Of a stretch of DNA of 23,457 nucleotides, positions 1 to 8,280 are shown piece after piece; the stretch's first letter is position 1; each line of letters opens with the position of its first letter. The stretch spans positions 1-23,457 of the forward strand of contig JBJEFI010000169.1 of NCBI GenBank assembly GCA_051873875.1. The letters are read 5' to 3'. Origin of the DNA: JBJEFI01 sp051873875 (GTDB lineage Bacteria; Bacillota; Bacilli; Bacillales; Bacillaceae_G). Both the position numbers and the translations under genes were made by a program. Under the pieces are notes generated by a model, which did no database searches, was not told the DNA's origin, and saw only the letters and a list, made by a program, of their open reading frames with translations.

Positions 1-281
1 GCATCTTCTACAAATGGTTCAATATGTTTTAATCCTAAATACATTTGAAAGTGAACCTCATCTTGAACACCATTTAAATATGTTTCTAAGGATACCGCTT
101 GTTCTAACGTAATTTTTGCTAAAGGCGAAATTCCCCCAATTGCTTTATATCGCCCTTTTAAATCTTCTATCATTTCTTCACTCGGTCTTCTACCATGACG
201 AATATGTGTATAATAGCGCTCTAAATCCCCTTCTTCATAAGGTGTTCCGTACGCCATTACTAATAAGCCGATTTTCTTCAC
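1..281 (-). CDS. hemH: Ferrochelatase (coproporphyrin III ferrochelatase), N-terminal part only
   Basis: Only about the first 93 codons lie in the window; the rest runs off the left edge. The translation begins MKKIGLLVMAYGTP and continues with a GDLERYYTHIRHGRRPSEE stretch and ISPLAKITLEQA, all typical of the N-terminus of Bacillus HemH. The enzyme inserts iron into the (copro)porphyrin ring late in haem synthesis, in the cytosol. I chose a GTG start because GGGGG lies about 8 nt upstream at 290-294 and the family N-terminus aligns there. It follows hemE by 12 nt on the same strand, so the two are almost certainly cotranscribed, as in the hemEHY operon of B. subtilis. Confidence 0.93.
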   Translation of the reverse strand, partial: MKKIGLLVMAYGTPYEEGDLERYYTHIRHGRRPSEEMIEDLKGRYKAIGGISPLAKITLEQAVSLETYLNGVQDEVHFQMYLGLKHIEPFVED

Positions 282-293
282 TTTTTTTCCCCC

Positions 294-1340
294 TTACTTT
301 CCTTTTACAAGTAACGCTTTTGCTGAGTATTCATGTACAAAGGCTGTTAAGCGCTTTAATGTTTCTGGTTGTACTTGTGGAAATACCCCATGTCCCAAAT
401 TAAAAATATAACGGTCACATGCTAGTCCTTGTTCCAAAATTCCGATTACTTTTCGCTCAATTACGTCCCATGGTGCTAATAAAAGTGCTGGATCTAGATT
501 CCCTTGTAATCCTTTTGTAATTCCCTTTTCTTTTGCTTCATTTATTTGCAAACGCCAGTCTAAGCCAATAATATCTACATCTAAATCATTCCACTCTTTA
601 ACTAGGTGACTTGCACCAATACCGAACATAATAAGTGGTACACCTAAAGATTGTAGAGATGCAAAAATACGTGTCATCGTTGGTTTAATATACACACGAT
701 AATCGTATGTATTTAATGCACCTACCCATGAATCGAAAATCTGAATAGCATTAGCCCCTGCTTGAACTTGTGCTGTTACATACGCAATAACCATGTCCGC
801 TAACTTATCCATTAAAAGTTGCCAAGCAACTGGTTCTGTGTACATGAATGCCTTTGTTTTATTGTAATTTTTTGAAGGTCCTCCTTCAATCATATAGCTT
901 GCTAACGTAAAAGGAGCCCCTGAAAAACCAATTAAAGGGACATCTAACATTTCATTTGTTAATAATTTAATTGTTTGTAACACATATGGAATGTCTTCTT
1001 CTGGTGTAATTTCCCCTAATTTTTCCACGTCTTTTAAAGAAGTGATTGGATTGGCAATAACCGGTCCAATTCCTGATTTAATATCCACATCTACACCGAT
1101 TGCCGGTAGCGGTGTCATAATATCTTTATAAAGAATTGCCGCATCTACCCCATAATTATCGACAGGCAATTTCGTTACATATGCACATAATTCTGGTTGG
1201 TGCGTAATTTCAAAAAGTGAATACTTCTCCTTTAATTTTCGATACTCTGGTTGTGAACGTCCTGCCTGCCTCATATACCATACGGGAACATGATCGATTG
1301 TTTCTCCCCTACATGCCTTTAAAAATGTATCTTGTCTCAT
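294..1340 (-). CDS. hemE: Uroporphyrinogen III decarboxylase
   Basis: HemE removes the four acetate carboxyl groups of uroporphyrinogen III to give coproporphyrinogen III, in the cytosol. The 348-residue product has the N-terminal URO-D signature PVWYMRQAGRSQPEYR (about residues 14-29), with the conserved arginines that bind substrate carboxylates, and the internal GFSGAPFTLASYMIEGG and IQIFDSWVGAL blocks; length is normal for the family. A longer in-frame extension to 1379 exists, but the ATG at 1340 has a strong AAAGGGGGA Shine-Dalgarno just upstream and matches the family start (MRQDTFLKACRGE). It is followed directly by hemH. A terminator behind pbpF separates it from that gene, so it probably has its own promoter in 1341-1570, which I could not assign confidently. 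Confidence 0.96.
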   Translation of the reverse strand: MRQDTFLKACRGETIDHVPVWYMRQAGRSQPEYRKLKEKYSLFEITHQPELCAYVTKLPVDNYGVDAAILYKDIMTPLPAIGVDVDIKSGIGPVIANPITSLKDVEKLGEITPEEDIPYVLQTIKLLTNEMLDVPLIGFSGAPFTLASYMIEGGPSKNYNKTKAFMYTEPVAWQLLMDKLADMVIAYVTAQVQAGANAIQIFDSWVGALNTYDYRVYIKPTMTRIFASLQSLGVPLIMFGIGASHLVKEWNDLDVDIIGLDWRLQINEAKEKGITKGLQGNLDPALLLAPWDVIERKVIGILEQGLACDRYIFNLGHGVFPQVQPETLKRLTAFVHEYSAKALLVKGK

Positions 1341-1572
1341 AACAAATCCCCCTTTACTTCCTACTATAAATTGCATCACAACTTGTGTATATATAGTAGT
1401 TTAAAAATTATAATTATTGACAAAATTTAAGAAAAATTAACCAATTTACTATGCAAATCCCTTTACTTTTTCACAAAACCCATTACAAAAGAATCACGTT
1501 TTCTCCTATCTTTTTTAGTTCTATGGTAAAAAAATCCTACTTTAAAAAAGGACTACTTTATATAAAAATAAC

Positions 1573-1597
1573 AAAAAAAAGAGCAAATGTCTCTTTT
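1573..1597 (-). terminator. Intrinsic terminator of pbpF
   Basis: Read on the minus strand, AAAAGAG (1597-1591) and CTCTTTT (1583-1577) form a 7-bp stem followed by a run of eight T (1580-1573). It lies directly after the pbpF stop codon at 1606-1608. Confidence 0.7.
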
Positions 1598-1605
1598 GCC
1601 CTCTT

Positions 1606-3723
1606 CTACTCTACAATATTTGATTTTTCTCCTTCTTTTTTTGTTTGTGTATTATATGGAACAACATAATAAGAAGCTCTTGAAAGGATATTCATAAATT
1701 TAACTTTATATTCTCCTACTCCTTTTACAGTTCCAATTAATTTTTCTTCGTTATCTTTTATTTCATAAATTCGATATTCAACCCGCTTATCTTTTGATGG
1801 TGTCCATGTTAAATGATTTACAAATAACCCCATCAACGAAAAACGAACAGACGCTGTTAAATCCGTTATTATTGGCAAATGAATTGGCTCATCTAAATCT
1901 TCAACACCATCTGGTTGAACGAAATTGGCTTGTGGTTTTTCCTTCATTTCTCGTAACAACTGCTTAAATAAAGATGCTGTCATCCCACTCCCTTTTGTTA
2001 AGTAGTGCTTTTCATCTGTTCGATCATACCCACTCCAAAGAGCACCAACATATTTAGGCGTATAACCAACAAACCAAGCATCTCTCGTCCCATTTTTCAC
2101 TAATGGAAAATTTGTAGAACCAGTTTTACCGGCCAATGCCCCTTTATATGAACCAGCCTTGGCAGTTCCATCTACAACTGTCGCTCGTAACATCTTCGTC
2201 ATATACCAAGCCGTTTGCTTCGAGTAAATTTTCTTCTCTCTCACTTCATGTTCCACAACCAAATCACCATTGTTATCCACTATCTTTGTAATCACGTGTG
2301 GTTCTATTATTTTTCCGTCTCTTGCAAAAGCACGATATACTTTCATCATATCCACTGGGCTAATTCCATCAGACAAACCACCTAAAGCAATACTTAACCC
2401 CTCATCCTTAATCGGGATACCCGCTTTTTTTAAATATTTCTTTCCTTCTTCAATCCCAATTTGATCTAATAGCCACACTGCAGGGATATTGGCTGACTGC
2501 TTAATGGCATCATACATTGTAATCGTTTCTGTATACACATTGTCATAGTTACGAGGTGCATATCCATCAAAAGACATCTGCTCATTTTTTAACAAAGAGT
2601 AAGGGGTATATTCTCCTGTTTCTAAAGCAGGTGCATAGACAAGCGGTGGTTTAATCGTGGAGCCTGGTTGTCTTTTTGTATACACTCGATTTAATGTTTT
2701 TAACTTAAAATTTCTACCACCAATTGCTGCTTGAATGCCACCTGTGTCATTATCCATTAAGACAAAGGCTCCTTCTACTGTATCATCTATTCCTGGAAAC
2801 AAATCTGCTTTTTTAAACAATTCATAAGCACGTTGTTGTAACCGTTCATTCATGCTTACATATACTTGATAACCTCCTCCTAATAACTCATCTTCCGTAA
2901 TGCCATACTTTTCTTCCGCCTCTCTAAAAACCATATCCATATATGTTAAGTATGGTGATTCATAATTAGGTGGCGTCACATCAAGAACAATTGCCTTCTT
3001 TTTATCTTTTTCTCCCTCTTCTTCACTAATGAATCCTAATTCAACCATTTTATTTAAAATGACATTGCGGCGCTGACGGCTCTTCACAATATTATTAATT
3101 GGTGAATAATGATTTGGTGCTTTTGGCAAAGCTGCTAATACAGCCCCTTCATCAACTGTTAACTCATTTGTATCCTTATTAAAATAATAATTACTTGCAC
3201 TTTGAGTTCCATACATCCCATGCCCAAAATAAATAACATTTAAATACATTTCAAGGATTTGCTTTTTCGTATATTTTCGTTCTAAATTAAGGGCGATAAT
3301 GACTTCCTTCGTCTTTCGCCAAATTGTCTTTTCGTGAGATAGAAACACATTTTTCGCTAATTGTTGTGTAATCGTGCTACCACCTTCTAACTTTTCACCC
3401 GCAATAATATCTTTTATTAGTGCTCGAGCAATTGCTAAGAAATCGATGCCATGATGCTCATAAAAACGTTCATCTTCAATAGCAACAAAAGCATCCTGAA
3501 CATGCTGTGGAATATCTTTTATTTTTACAAGTTCTCGATTTTGTACATATAATTTAGAAATAACTTCTCCTTCTTGATCGATCATTTGTGAATTAGAATA
3601 AAATAGTAGCTGTTTGTCATCGATAACATAATTCCCTAGGAAAATAATAACAAAATAGCCTACTAGCCCGATAAGAAATGCTAAGATAGCTAAAGAAAAA
3701 CCTAGTGCAAACTTTTTAGACAT
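1606..3723 (-). CDS. pbpF: Class A penicillin-binding protein (transglycosylase/transpeptidase, PbpF type)
   Basis: A bifunctional peptidoglycan synthase of 705 residues anchored by one N-terminal membrane helix (about residues 8-31, FSLAILAFLIGLVGYFVIIF). The GT51 glycosyltransferase domain shows EDERFYEHHGIDFLAIARA, with catalytic Glu in EDERFYEH, and EGGSTITQQLAKN. The transpeptidase domain shows all three motifs: SxxK as GSTIK, SxN as SAN, and KTG as GKTGSTNF. A short extracellular tail follows. The ATG at 3723 has a GGAGTG site 8-9 nt upstream. Its place next to hemE matches pbpF of B. subtilis, so I use that symbol. In B. subtilis pbpF is expressed in vegetative cells and in the forespore; I found no clear sporulation promoter here. 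A terminator follows the stop. Confidence 0.93.
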   Translation of the reverse strand: MSKKFALGFSLAILAFLIGLVGYFVIIFLGNYVIDDKQLLFYSNSQMIDQEGEVISKLYVQNRELVKIKDIPQHVQDAFVAIEDERFYEHHGIDFLAIARALIKDIIAGEKLEGGSTITQQLAKNVFLSHEKTIWRKTKEVIIALNLERKYTKKQILEMYLNVIYFGHGMYGTQSASNYYFNKDTNELTVDEGAVLAALPKAPNHYSPINNIVKSRQRRNVILNKMVELGFISEEEGEKDKKKAIVLDVTPPNYESPYLTYMDMVFREAEEKYGITEDELLGGGYQVYVSMNERLQQRAYELFKKADLFPGIDDTVEGAFVLMDNDTGGIQAAIGGRNFKLKTLNRVYTKRQPGSTIKPPLVYAPALETGEYTPYSLLKNEQMSFDGYAPRNYDNVYTETITMYDAIKQSANIPAVWLLDQIGIEEGKKYLKKAGIPIKDEGLSIALGGLSDGISPVDMMKVYRAFARDGKIIEPHVITKIVDNNGDLVVEHEVREKKIYSKQTAWYMTKMLRATVVDGTAKAGSYKGALAGKTGSTNFPLVKNGTRDAWFVGYTPKYVGALWSGYDRTDEKHYLTKGSGMTASLFKQLLREMKEKPQANFVQPDGVEDLDEPIHLPIITDLTASVRFSLMGLFVNHLTWTPSKDKRVEYRIYEIKDNEEKLIGTVKGVGEYKVKFMNILSRASYYVVPYNTQTKKEGEKSNIVE

Positions 3724-3795
3724 AAGCAGACACTCCAGTCTAGATAATTGTCTTTATTCTTTGTCGCACTAGGAATTTTTATGTAATATTTCCAT

Positions 3796-4974
3796 TTATT
3801 CTTTTGAATAATTTACCGTTGCTAAAAGCAATGTTTTGGCTGCAATAAGCATCGCTCGTTCATCGAAATCAAATTTCGGATGATGATGAGGATATGGCGT
3901 AGTCGTTTCTGGAGATTGTGCACCTGTAAAAAAGAACGTTCCTTTTACATACTGTAAATAGTAAGCAAAATCTTCTCCGCCCATTTGTAAATCATATTCT
4001 TTTACATCTTTTACTTCCTCAATATCACTTGCGATATTTACTACATATAACGTTTCTTCTTCATGATTTACTACTGCTGGATAGCCCCTTACATAATCAT
4101 ACGTATAGGTAACATCGGCCGCCATACACGTTCCTGCTAAAATTCTACCAATTTCATGTTCCAATTGGTCACGTACGCCTTCATCAAAGGAACGTGCCGT
4201 ACCAATTACTGTCGTCTTATCGGCAATGACATTAAAAGCTTCTCCGCCATGAATAGAACCAACAGTCACAACAGCAGGTTGAATTGGATCAATCCGTCTG
4301 CTGACAAGTTGTTGAAGGTTACAAACAAACTGAGAGGCAATGGCAATGCTATCTTTCGTATTTTGTGGCTGTGCCCCATGTCCACCTTTACCATGAATCG
4401 TAATTTCAAAACGATCCGCAGCTGCCATAAAAGGTCCTGAACGATATAAAATTTCGCCTAACGGTGCTACCGCCCATAGATGGGTACCAAAAATAACATC
4501 CACCCCATCTAAACATCCATCTTCAATCATACTAATTGCTCCACCTGGGGCATATTCTTCAGCATGTTGATGAATAAATACAACTGTTCCTTTCACATGC
4601 TCTTTATGTTTAAAAAGCACATCCGCTACCATTAATAATGTAGCAGTATGCCCATCATGGCCACAAGCATGCATCACACCATCTATCGTCGAACGGTAAG
4701 GACCGTCTTTTTCATCTTGAATCGGTAAAGCATCAAAATCCGCTCGAAGGGCAACCGTTGGACCAGGTTGATCACCAATTATTTTTGCCACAACTCCATT
4801 CCCACCTACATGGTTGCGATAAGAAATGCCTCTCTCCTTATAAAACTGACAAATATACTCAGCTGTTTTGTATTCTTTAAACGATAATTCTGGATGTTGA
4901 TGTAAATACCTACGAATCTTCACCATTTCCGGAAAAGATGCTTCTATTTCTTTTAATAGTAATTGCTCCACCAT
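3796..4974 (-). CDS. yhaA: M20 family metal-dependent amidohydrolase (YhaA)
   Basis: A 392-residue cytosolic M20/M28-type hydrolase of the aminoacylase/IAA-amino-acid hydrolase group. Metal-ligand motifs are HACGHDGHTAT (about residues 103-113), HQHAEE with catalytic glutamates near 136-140, GTHLW, and a late HHHPKFDFDE. The lid/dimerisation domain carries GKGGHGAQPQ. Family members remove acyl groups from N-acyl amino acids or related amides; the true substrate cannot be read from sequence. It starts at an ATG with an AAGGAGG site 5 nt upstream, and that site overlaps the ecsB stop region, so it is coupled to ecsBA. B. subtilis has ecsC between ecsB and yhaA; here yhaA follows ecsB directly. 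Confidence 0.92.
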   Translation of the reverse strand: MVEQLLLKEIEASFPEMVKIRRYLHQHPELSFKEYKTAEYICQFYKERGISYRNHVGGNGVVAKIIGDQPGPTVALRADFDALPIQDEKDGPYRSTIDGVMHACGHDGHTATLLMVADVLFKHKEHVKGTVVFIHQHAEEYAPGGAISMIEDGCLDGVDVIFGTHLWAVAPLGEILYRSGPFMAAADRFEITIHGKGGHGAQPQNTKDSIAIASQFVCNLQQLVSRRIDPIQPAVVTVGSIHGGEAFNVIADKTTVIGTARSFDEGVRDQLEHEIGRILAGTCMAADVTYTYDYVRGYPAVVNHEEETLYVVNIASDIEEVKDVKEYDLQMGGEDFAYYLQYVKGTFFFTGAQSPETTTPYPHHHPKFDFDERAMLIAAKTLLLATVNYSKE

Positions 4975-4983
4975 TATTCCTCC

Positions 4984-6201
4984 TTATATTTCTTCCTTCA
5001 TTCGAGTTGGCATGTAATAGCGCGCAAATAACAAACTAAATCCTATGCCTACTAGTAGGACAAGTAAACTAACAATAATCTTTCCACTAGAAAATAAAGA
5101 AATAATTGCGAAGATAATTGCTCCTATTCCTAACAACAACATCATCAACCTAGTAAAGGCTTTTTGTTTTTCCCCTTCAGAAATTGGATAAATATGTAGC
5201 CATAATAAAGAATCATGATGCTTCCACATAGGCATTAATTGAAAACCAATTAAATATAGAAAAAATAAACTAACAAACACTTCTGTATACGTTAACGGAA
5301 TAATAAACATTCCTACCGCTCCGATTGCTAATAAGCGAATATATAATCCTAAGTAATCACTAGAGCGAAGAAACGTTCTACTAAATAAATAGTGATAGAC
5401 GTTACGTTGTTTAAAGTCTCCTTTAGTTGCAAAAACATCTAGCATTTTTCTTCGTTTTACCGTTTGTTTTAAGTGAGGAATATCTGTAAACATATTGGCA
5501 ACTCGATAAAACAATTGGATTTTCTTTACATCATTTTCAATTCCTTTTTCCCACTTAAACAATTTTCCCTTCATTCCTGCTAGAAGAAAAATAGCATATA
5601 CAATCATCACACCAATTGTAATGGTAATACCAACAAAAGCTAATTGTAATGTAAAATAGACGAGACTAGCCATACAAACAAAACGAATAATAAAATCAAA
5701 ACTTCCCAACATACTTTCTTTCAAGTAAAGAAAACTATGAGAAAGGTATAAATTCCAACCTTTTACTACAACTAAACCAAGGAACAATAACCAGCTTGTT
5801 ACAGAGGAAAAATGATAAAAGTGCCAATACAATGGAATGATAAGCACAATTCCTAGTAAAAGTGAAATTAAGGAAACAAGATAAGAAAAAACAAATGCTC
5901 GTTGAAAATAACTTCTTAACTTTTCTTCAACAGGAAGTAAAAAAACAATATCTCCACCTTTTAACAACGTATGAACAGAACCTGTTGCTAAAAATAAACC
6001 TAACACGATAGCAATTACTATACTAGCTGGAAAATCGTCATTTAATGTGGAAAGCCATTTTTGATAAAAATAAGCACCAAAGCCCAAACCAATAAATAAG
6101 ACAAGTTTCAAATGATCATTAAAAATATATCGTCCATATTTCCGTAGTTCATTTATGTATAATTTTAAACGCTGCTTCCATAAATTTGTCGCATCAAACA
6201 T
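4984..6201 (-). CDS. ecsB: ABC transporter membrane subunit EcsB
   Basis: The permease half of the Ecs ABC exporter. The 405-residue protein is strongly hydrophobic with roughly 8-10 membrane helices and short basic loops. N-terminal sequence around RKYGRYIFNDHLKLVL and the later VFLLPVEEKLRSYF match EcsB of Bacillus. In B. subtilis Ecs affects protein secretion, intramembrane proteolysis by RasP and competence; the transported substrate is unclear. I place the start at the ATG at 6201: the upstream ATG at 6207 sits directly on the GGAAG ribosome site, whereas 6201 leaves 6 nt. The gene overlaps the end of ecsA by 8 nt, which implies translational coupling. No ecsC follows. Confidence 0.92.
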   Translation of the reverse strand: MFDATNLWKQRLKLYINELRKYGRYIFNDHLKLVLFIGLGFGAYFYQKWLSTLNDDFPASIVIAIVLGLFLATGSVHTLLKGGDIVFLLPVEEKLRSYFQRAFVFSYLVSLISLLLGIVLIIPLYWHFYHFSSVTSWLLFLGLVVVKGWNLYLSHSFLYLKESMLGSFDFIIRFVCMASLVYFTLQLAFVGITITIGVMIVYAIFLLAGMKGKLFKWEKGIENDVKKIQLFYRVANMFTDIPHLKQTVKRRKMLDVFATKGDFKQRNVYHYLFSRTFLRSSDYLGLYIRLLAIGAVGMFIIPLTYTEVFVSLFFLYLIGFQLMPMWKHHDSLLWLHIYPISEGEKQKAFTRLMMLLLGIGAIIFAIISLFSSGKIIVSLLVLLVGIGFSLLFARYYMPTRMKEEI

Positions 6202-6940
6202 GTTCATCTTCCTTTGTTACTTCTATGTAAATTTCATCTAATGTGGCATTTGGCATATTAAATTTCTGTCTTAATGCTTCTAATGTTCCTTCCGCTTCCA
6301 CGCGTCCATGATGAATAATAACAAAGCGATCACAATGACGTTCTGCTGTATCCAAAATATGAGTAGACATTAAAATCCCTGCTCCTTCTTCCTTCTTTTC
6401 ATCAAGCAAGTTCAAAAGAGACTGAATTCCTAATGGGTCTAATCCTAAAAATGGTTCATCAATAATAAAAAGAGATGGCTGAACAAGAAAAGCACATAAA
6501 ATCATTACCTTTTGCTTCATTCCTTTGGAAAAATGAGTTGGAAACCACTTTAGATACTTCTCCATTCTAAATTTCTTTAATAAAGGTGTAATCCGCTTTT
6601 GCATCTCTTGTTCTGTTAATCCATAAGCCATTGCTGTCATTTGAAAATGTTCTTCCAACGTTAATTCTTCATATAAAATTGGTGCTTCTGGTATATATGT
6701 AAAGGAACTTCGATATGCAGTAATATTTTCCTTTATTTCTTTTCCATTTAATAAAATTTTTCCTTGCTGTTGCTCCATTAAACCAATGATATGTTTGATT
6801 GTTGTACTTTTTCCTGCACCATTTAAACCAATTAAGCCAACAATCTCCCCTTTGTTTACTTGAAATGAAACATTATGAATAACAGGCTTTTTCAAATATC
6901 CACCTGTTACATCTTGTACTTGTAGTAGTATATCCTTCAT
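6194..6940 (-). CDS. ecsA: ABC transporter ATP-binding subunit EcsA
   Basis: The ATPase of the Ecs exporter, 248 residues. Visible motifs are Walker A GLNGAGKSTT (about residues 37-46), an ABC signature in the variant form FSKGMKQKV, Walker B LFIIDEPFLGLDP, and the H-loop STHI. The ATG at 6940 gives the usual EcsA length (MKDILLQVQDVTGGY); a longer reading to 6994 exists but lacks family support. GAAGG lies about 12 nt upstream. It is the first gene of an ecsA-ecsB-yhaA unit and is divergent from hit across a roughly 900-bp intergenic region. A vegetative promoter lies at 6986-7014. Confidence 0.95.
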   Translation of the reverse strand: MKDILLQVQDVTGGYLKKPVIHNVSFQVNKGEIVGLIGLNGAGKSTTIKHIIGLMEQQQGKILLNGKEIKENITAYRSSFTYIPEAPILYEELTLEEHFQMTAMAYGLTEQEMQKRITPLLKKFRMEKYLKWFPTHFSKGMKQKVMILCAFLVQPSLFIIDEPFLGLDPLGIQSLLNLLDEKKEEGAGILMSTHILDTAERHCDRFVIIHHGRVEAEGTLEALRQKFNMPNATLDEIYIEVTKEDEHV

Positions 6941-6985
6941 ACTTTCACAACCTTCTTTATACGTTCTTACATTCATATTAACAGT

Positions 6986-7014
6986 ATTACACATCTAGGC
7001 GAAAGTGTTTTCAA
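6986..7014 (-). promoter_or_regulatory. Predicted sigma-A promoter of ecsA
   Basis: On the minus strand, TTGAAA (7014-7009) and TGTAAT (6991-6986) are 17 nt apart; each matches the sigma-A consensus at 5 of 6 positions. Transcription would begin about 40 nt upstream of the ecsA start. Confidence 0.6.
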
Positions 7015-7130
7015 TCTATTTTTTACAAATCAAAAAAACTTTTTTAGAAGGTATAACCTTAGAAAGATTGGATATCATAATGGATGTAGAGGACGGAGTA
7101 GCAAAGATATATACTCCTTCTATACCTTTT

Positions 7131-7276
7131 GAAATGAGGTGTCTGTGAAAGACAAGATAGCAGCGTAACAATAAGAGACATGAATGAAAAAAATTGAAAT
7201 GAGGTGTCTCCAGCAGAGACGAATAGCCTATTTTAAAAAATGAAATTCATGGTAAATGAGGTGTTCCCAAAAGGCT
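7131..7276 (+). repeat. Three spaced copies of a GAAATGAGGTGTCT-hairpin unit
   Basis: The motif starts at 7131, 7196 and 7253 (third copy TAAATGAGGTGTTC), so spacing is 65 and 57 bp. Copies 1 and 2 run straight into a hairpin whose stem differs: TGTCT/AGACA in copy 1, GTCTC/GAGAC in copy 2. Both then continue with an ATAGC sequence. Copy 3 is degenerate. Changed stems with retained pairing suggest RNA or cruciform function rather than simple duplication. Confidence 0.6.
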
Positions 7277-7477
7277 TCCTACAATTTATTTCATAAGAAA
7301 TAGATATGTAAAAAAGACAAGGGGATGGTTCGCTTGAACAAAGACACATGGAAATAAACATGTAACCTTTTTAGGGTCTTTTTAAAAAAGCTACTATAAC
7401 TCGTTTATTCACTCGAAAATGAAGTGAACTGCGAAAAGACGTATACTTTGCTTTAACCAATCCGTTCTCTGCATTAA

Positions 7478-7508
7478 GGCAGGAAGTACAGTGGCTTCCT
7501 GCCTTTTT
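7478..7508 (+). terminator. Strong intrinsic terminator with no obvious upstream gene
   Basis: GGCAGGAAG (7478-7486) and CTTCCTGCC (7495-7503) form a perfect 9-bp stem, extended by AA/TT, with an 8-nt loop and TTTTT at 7504-7508. The minus strand lacks a T-run, so it works rightwards, yet no plus-strand gene lies before it. Confidence 0.75.
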
Positions 7509-7532
7509 CATGCAAGAAAAATCATAAGCATT

Positions 7533-7722
7533 CTTTTCAGTATCACGTAGCGAAAGCAAGAGATATTGAAAAGACTACTCTGAAAAAATTTNNNNNNNNN
7601 NNNNNNNNNNNNNNNNNNNNNNNNNNNNNNNNNNNNNNNNNNNNNNNNNNNNNNNNNNNNNNNNNNNNNNNNNNNNNNNNNNNNNNNNNNNAAATTTCTC
7701 AAAGAGGACAGTTGAAGGTTAA
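7533..7722. repeat. Structured TAGCRAWAGCA repeat, copy B, interrupted by the assembly gap
   Basis: Hairpin CTTTTCAGTATC (7533-7544) with GATATTGAAAAG (7562-7573) forms 12 bp with one G-U and carries GCGAAAGC at its apex. Sequence right of the gap (AGAGGACAGTTGAAGG at about 7702-7717, then TTAAAC) resembles the closing half of copy A, so the element appears to span the N run. Confidence 0.55.
7592..7691. other. Run of exactly 100 N (assembly gap)
   Basis: A round 100-N run is the usual placeholder for a scaffold gap of unknown length. Both flanks carry AAATTT (7586-7591 and 7692-7697), so the two contigs may overlap there and the true gap may be very small. Reading frames across it are meaningless. 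Confidence 0.95.
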
Positions 7723-7782
7723 ACACATGTGTAACACTGAAAATTTATACTTTCTTTAAAAAACAAAGCCCTCTTCCTCATC

Positions 7783-7811
7783 TACACATTCAATCTTCCT
7801 TATGTTACAAT
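7783..7811 (+). promoter_or_regulatory. Possible sigma-A promoter of hit
   Basis: TACACA (7783-7788) and TACAAT (7806-7811) are separated by 17 nt, about 38 nt upstream of the hit start. The -10 matches 5 of 6 positions; the -35 matches 4 of 6. Confidence 0.4.
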
Positions 7812-7848
7812 CATGCTAATAGTTAAATTATTCCTTGGAGGGATTAAA

Positions 7849-8274
7849 ATGGATTGTATTTTTTGTAAAATTGTTAATGGAACAATTCCAGCTTGTAAAG
7901 TTTACGAAGATGATAAGGTTGTATCTTTTCTAGACATTAGTCAAACAACAAAAGGACACACATTAATTATTCCAAAAGTACATAAAGAAAATATTTTTGA
8001 ATTGGACGCAGAATTGACTGCTCACATTTACCAAGTTGCACCAAAAATTGCAAAGGCATTAAAAGAAACCTTTGGATTTGAAGGTTTAAATATCGTCAAT
8101 AACAATGGTGAAGTTGCTGGACAAACTGTATTCCATTATCACGTTCATTTAATTCCTCGCTATGGAAAAAATGATGGATTCGCTCCTACTTGGAAAAATA
8201 ATGGTCCTGATTATACAATCGAACAACTACAAGCGATGGCAAAAAATATTCAAGATAATATTGTAACGGAATAA
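7849..8274 (+). CDS. hit: HIT-family nucleotide-binding protein (Hit)
   Basis: A 141-residue histidine triad protein, probably a purine nucleoside phosphoramidase/nucleotidyl hydrolase like HINT. It opens with the zinc-associated CIFCKIVNGTIP block and carries the triad HYHVHLIPR (about residues 98-106) after NNNGEVAGQTVFH. The start is the ATG at 7849 with GGAGGG 6 nt upstream; a longer reading to 7813 has no such site and extends beyond the family N-terminus MDCIFCKI. It is divergent from ecsA, as in B. subtilis, and a bidirectional-looking terminator follows at 8281-8312, so it is probably monocistronic. Confidence 0.95.
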   Translation: MDCIFCKIVNGTIPACKVYEDDKVVSFLDISQTTKGHTLIIPKVHKENIFELDAELTAHIYQVAPKIAKALKETFGFEGLNIVNNNGEVAGQTVFHYHVHLIPRYGKNDGFAPTWKNNGPDYTIEQLQAMAKNIQDNIVTE

Positions 8275-8280
8275 TCATCC

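Larger units (their letters stand above)
7046..7508 (+). ncRNA. Candidate multi-hairpin RNA of unknown class, ending at an intrinsic terminator
   Basis: No convincing protein is encoded here. A 10-bp stem pairs 7046-7055 with 7121-7130 (core AAGGTATA/TATACCTT, one G-U). Inside it GGAGTA (7095-7100) pairs with TACTCC (7112-7117). Three motif-plus-hairpin repeats follow from 7131. Later come TTCACT/AGTGAA near 7410-7433 and the strong terminator at 7478-7508, whose T-run is on the plus strand only. A weak promoter-like pair (TTTACA 7022-7027, TAGAAG 7045-7050, 17-nt spacer) sits at the left end. I could not match it to a T-box, lysine or other riboswitch consensus. Transcription is inferred, not shown. 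Confidence 0.35.

Noticed and set aside
1423..1428. TTGACA on the plus strand as a promoter
   Set aside because: No -10 at 16-18 nt, and no plus-strand gene follows.
7131..7276. CRISPR-like array from three similar units
   Set aside because: The shared part is only 11-14 bp, spacing is uneven, copies are followed by hairpins, and there are no cas genes.
7046..7300. Lysine, T-box or TRAP-type leader, suggested by GTAGAGG and repeated GAGGTG
   Set aside because: The rest of the lysine riboswitch core and the T-box sequence are absent, and GAG repeats are too few and too far apart for TRAP.
7371..7726. Minus-strand open frames around the gap, one reading through the N run
   Set aside because: One crosses unknown sequence and the other covers the terminator and hairpins; neither has a ribosome site or recognisable protein.
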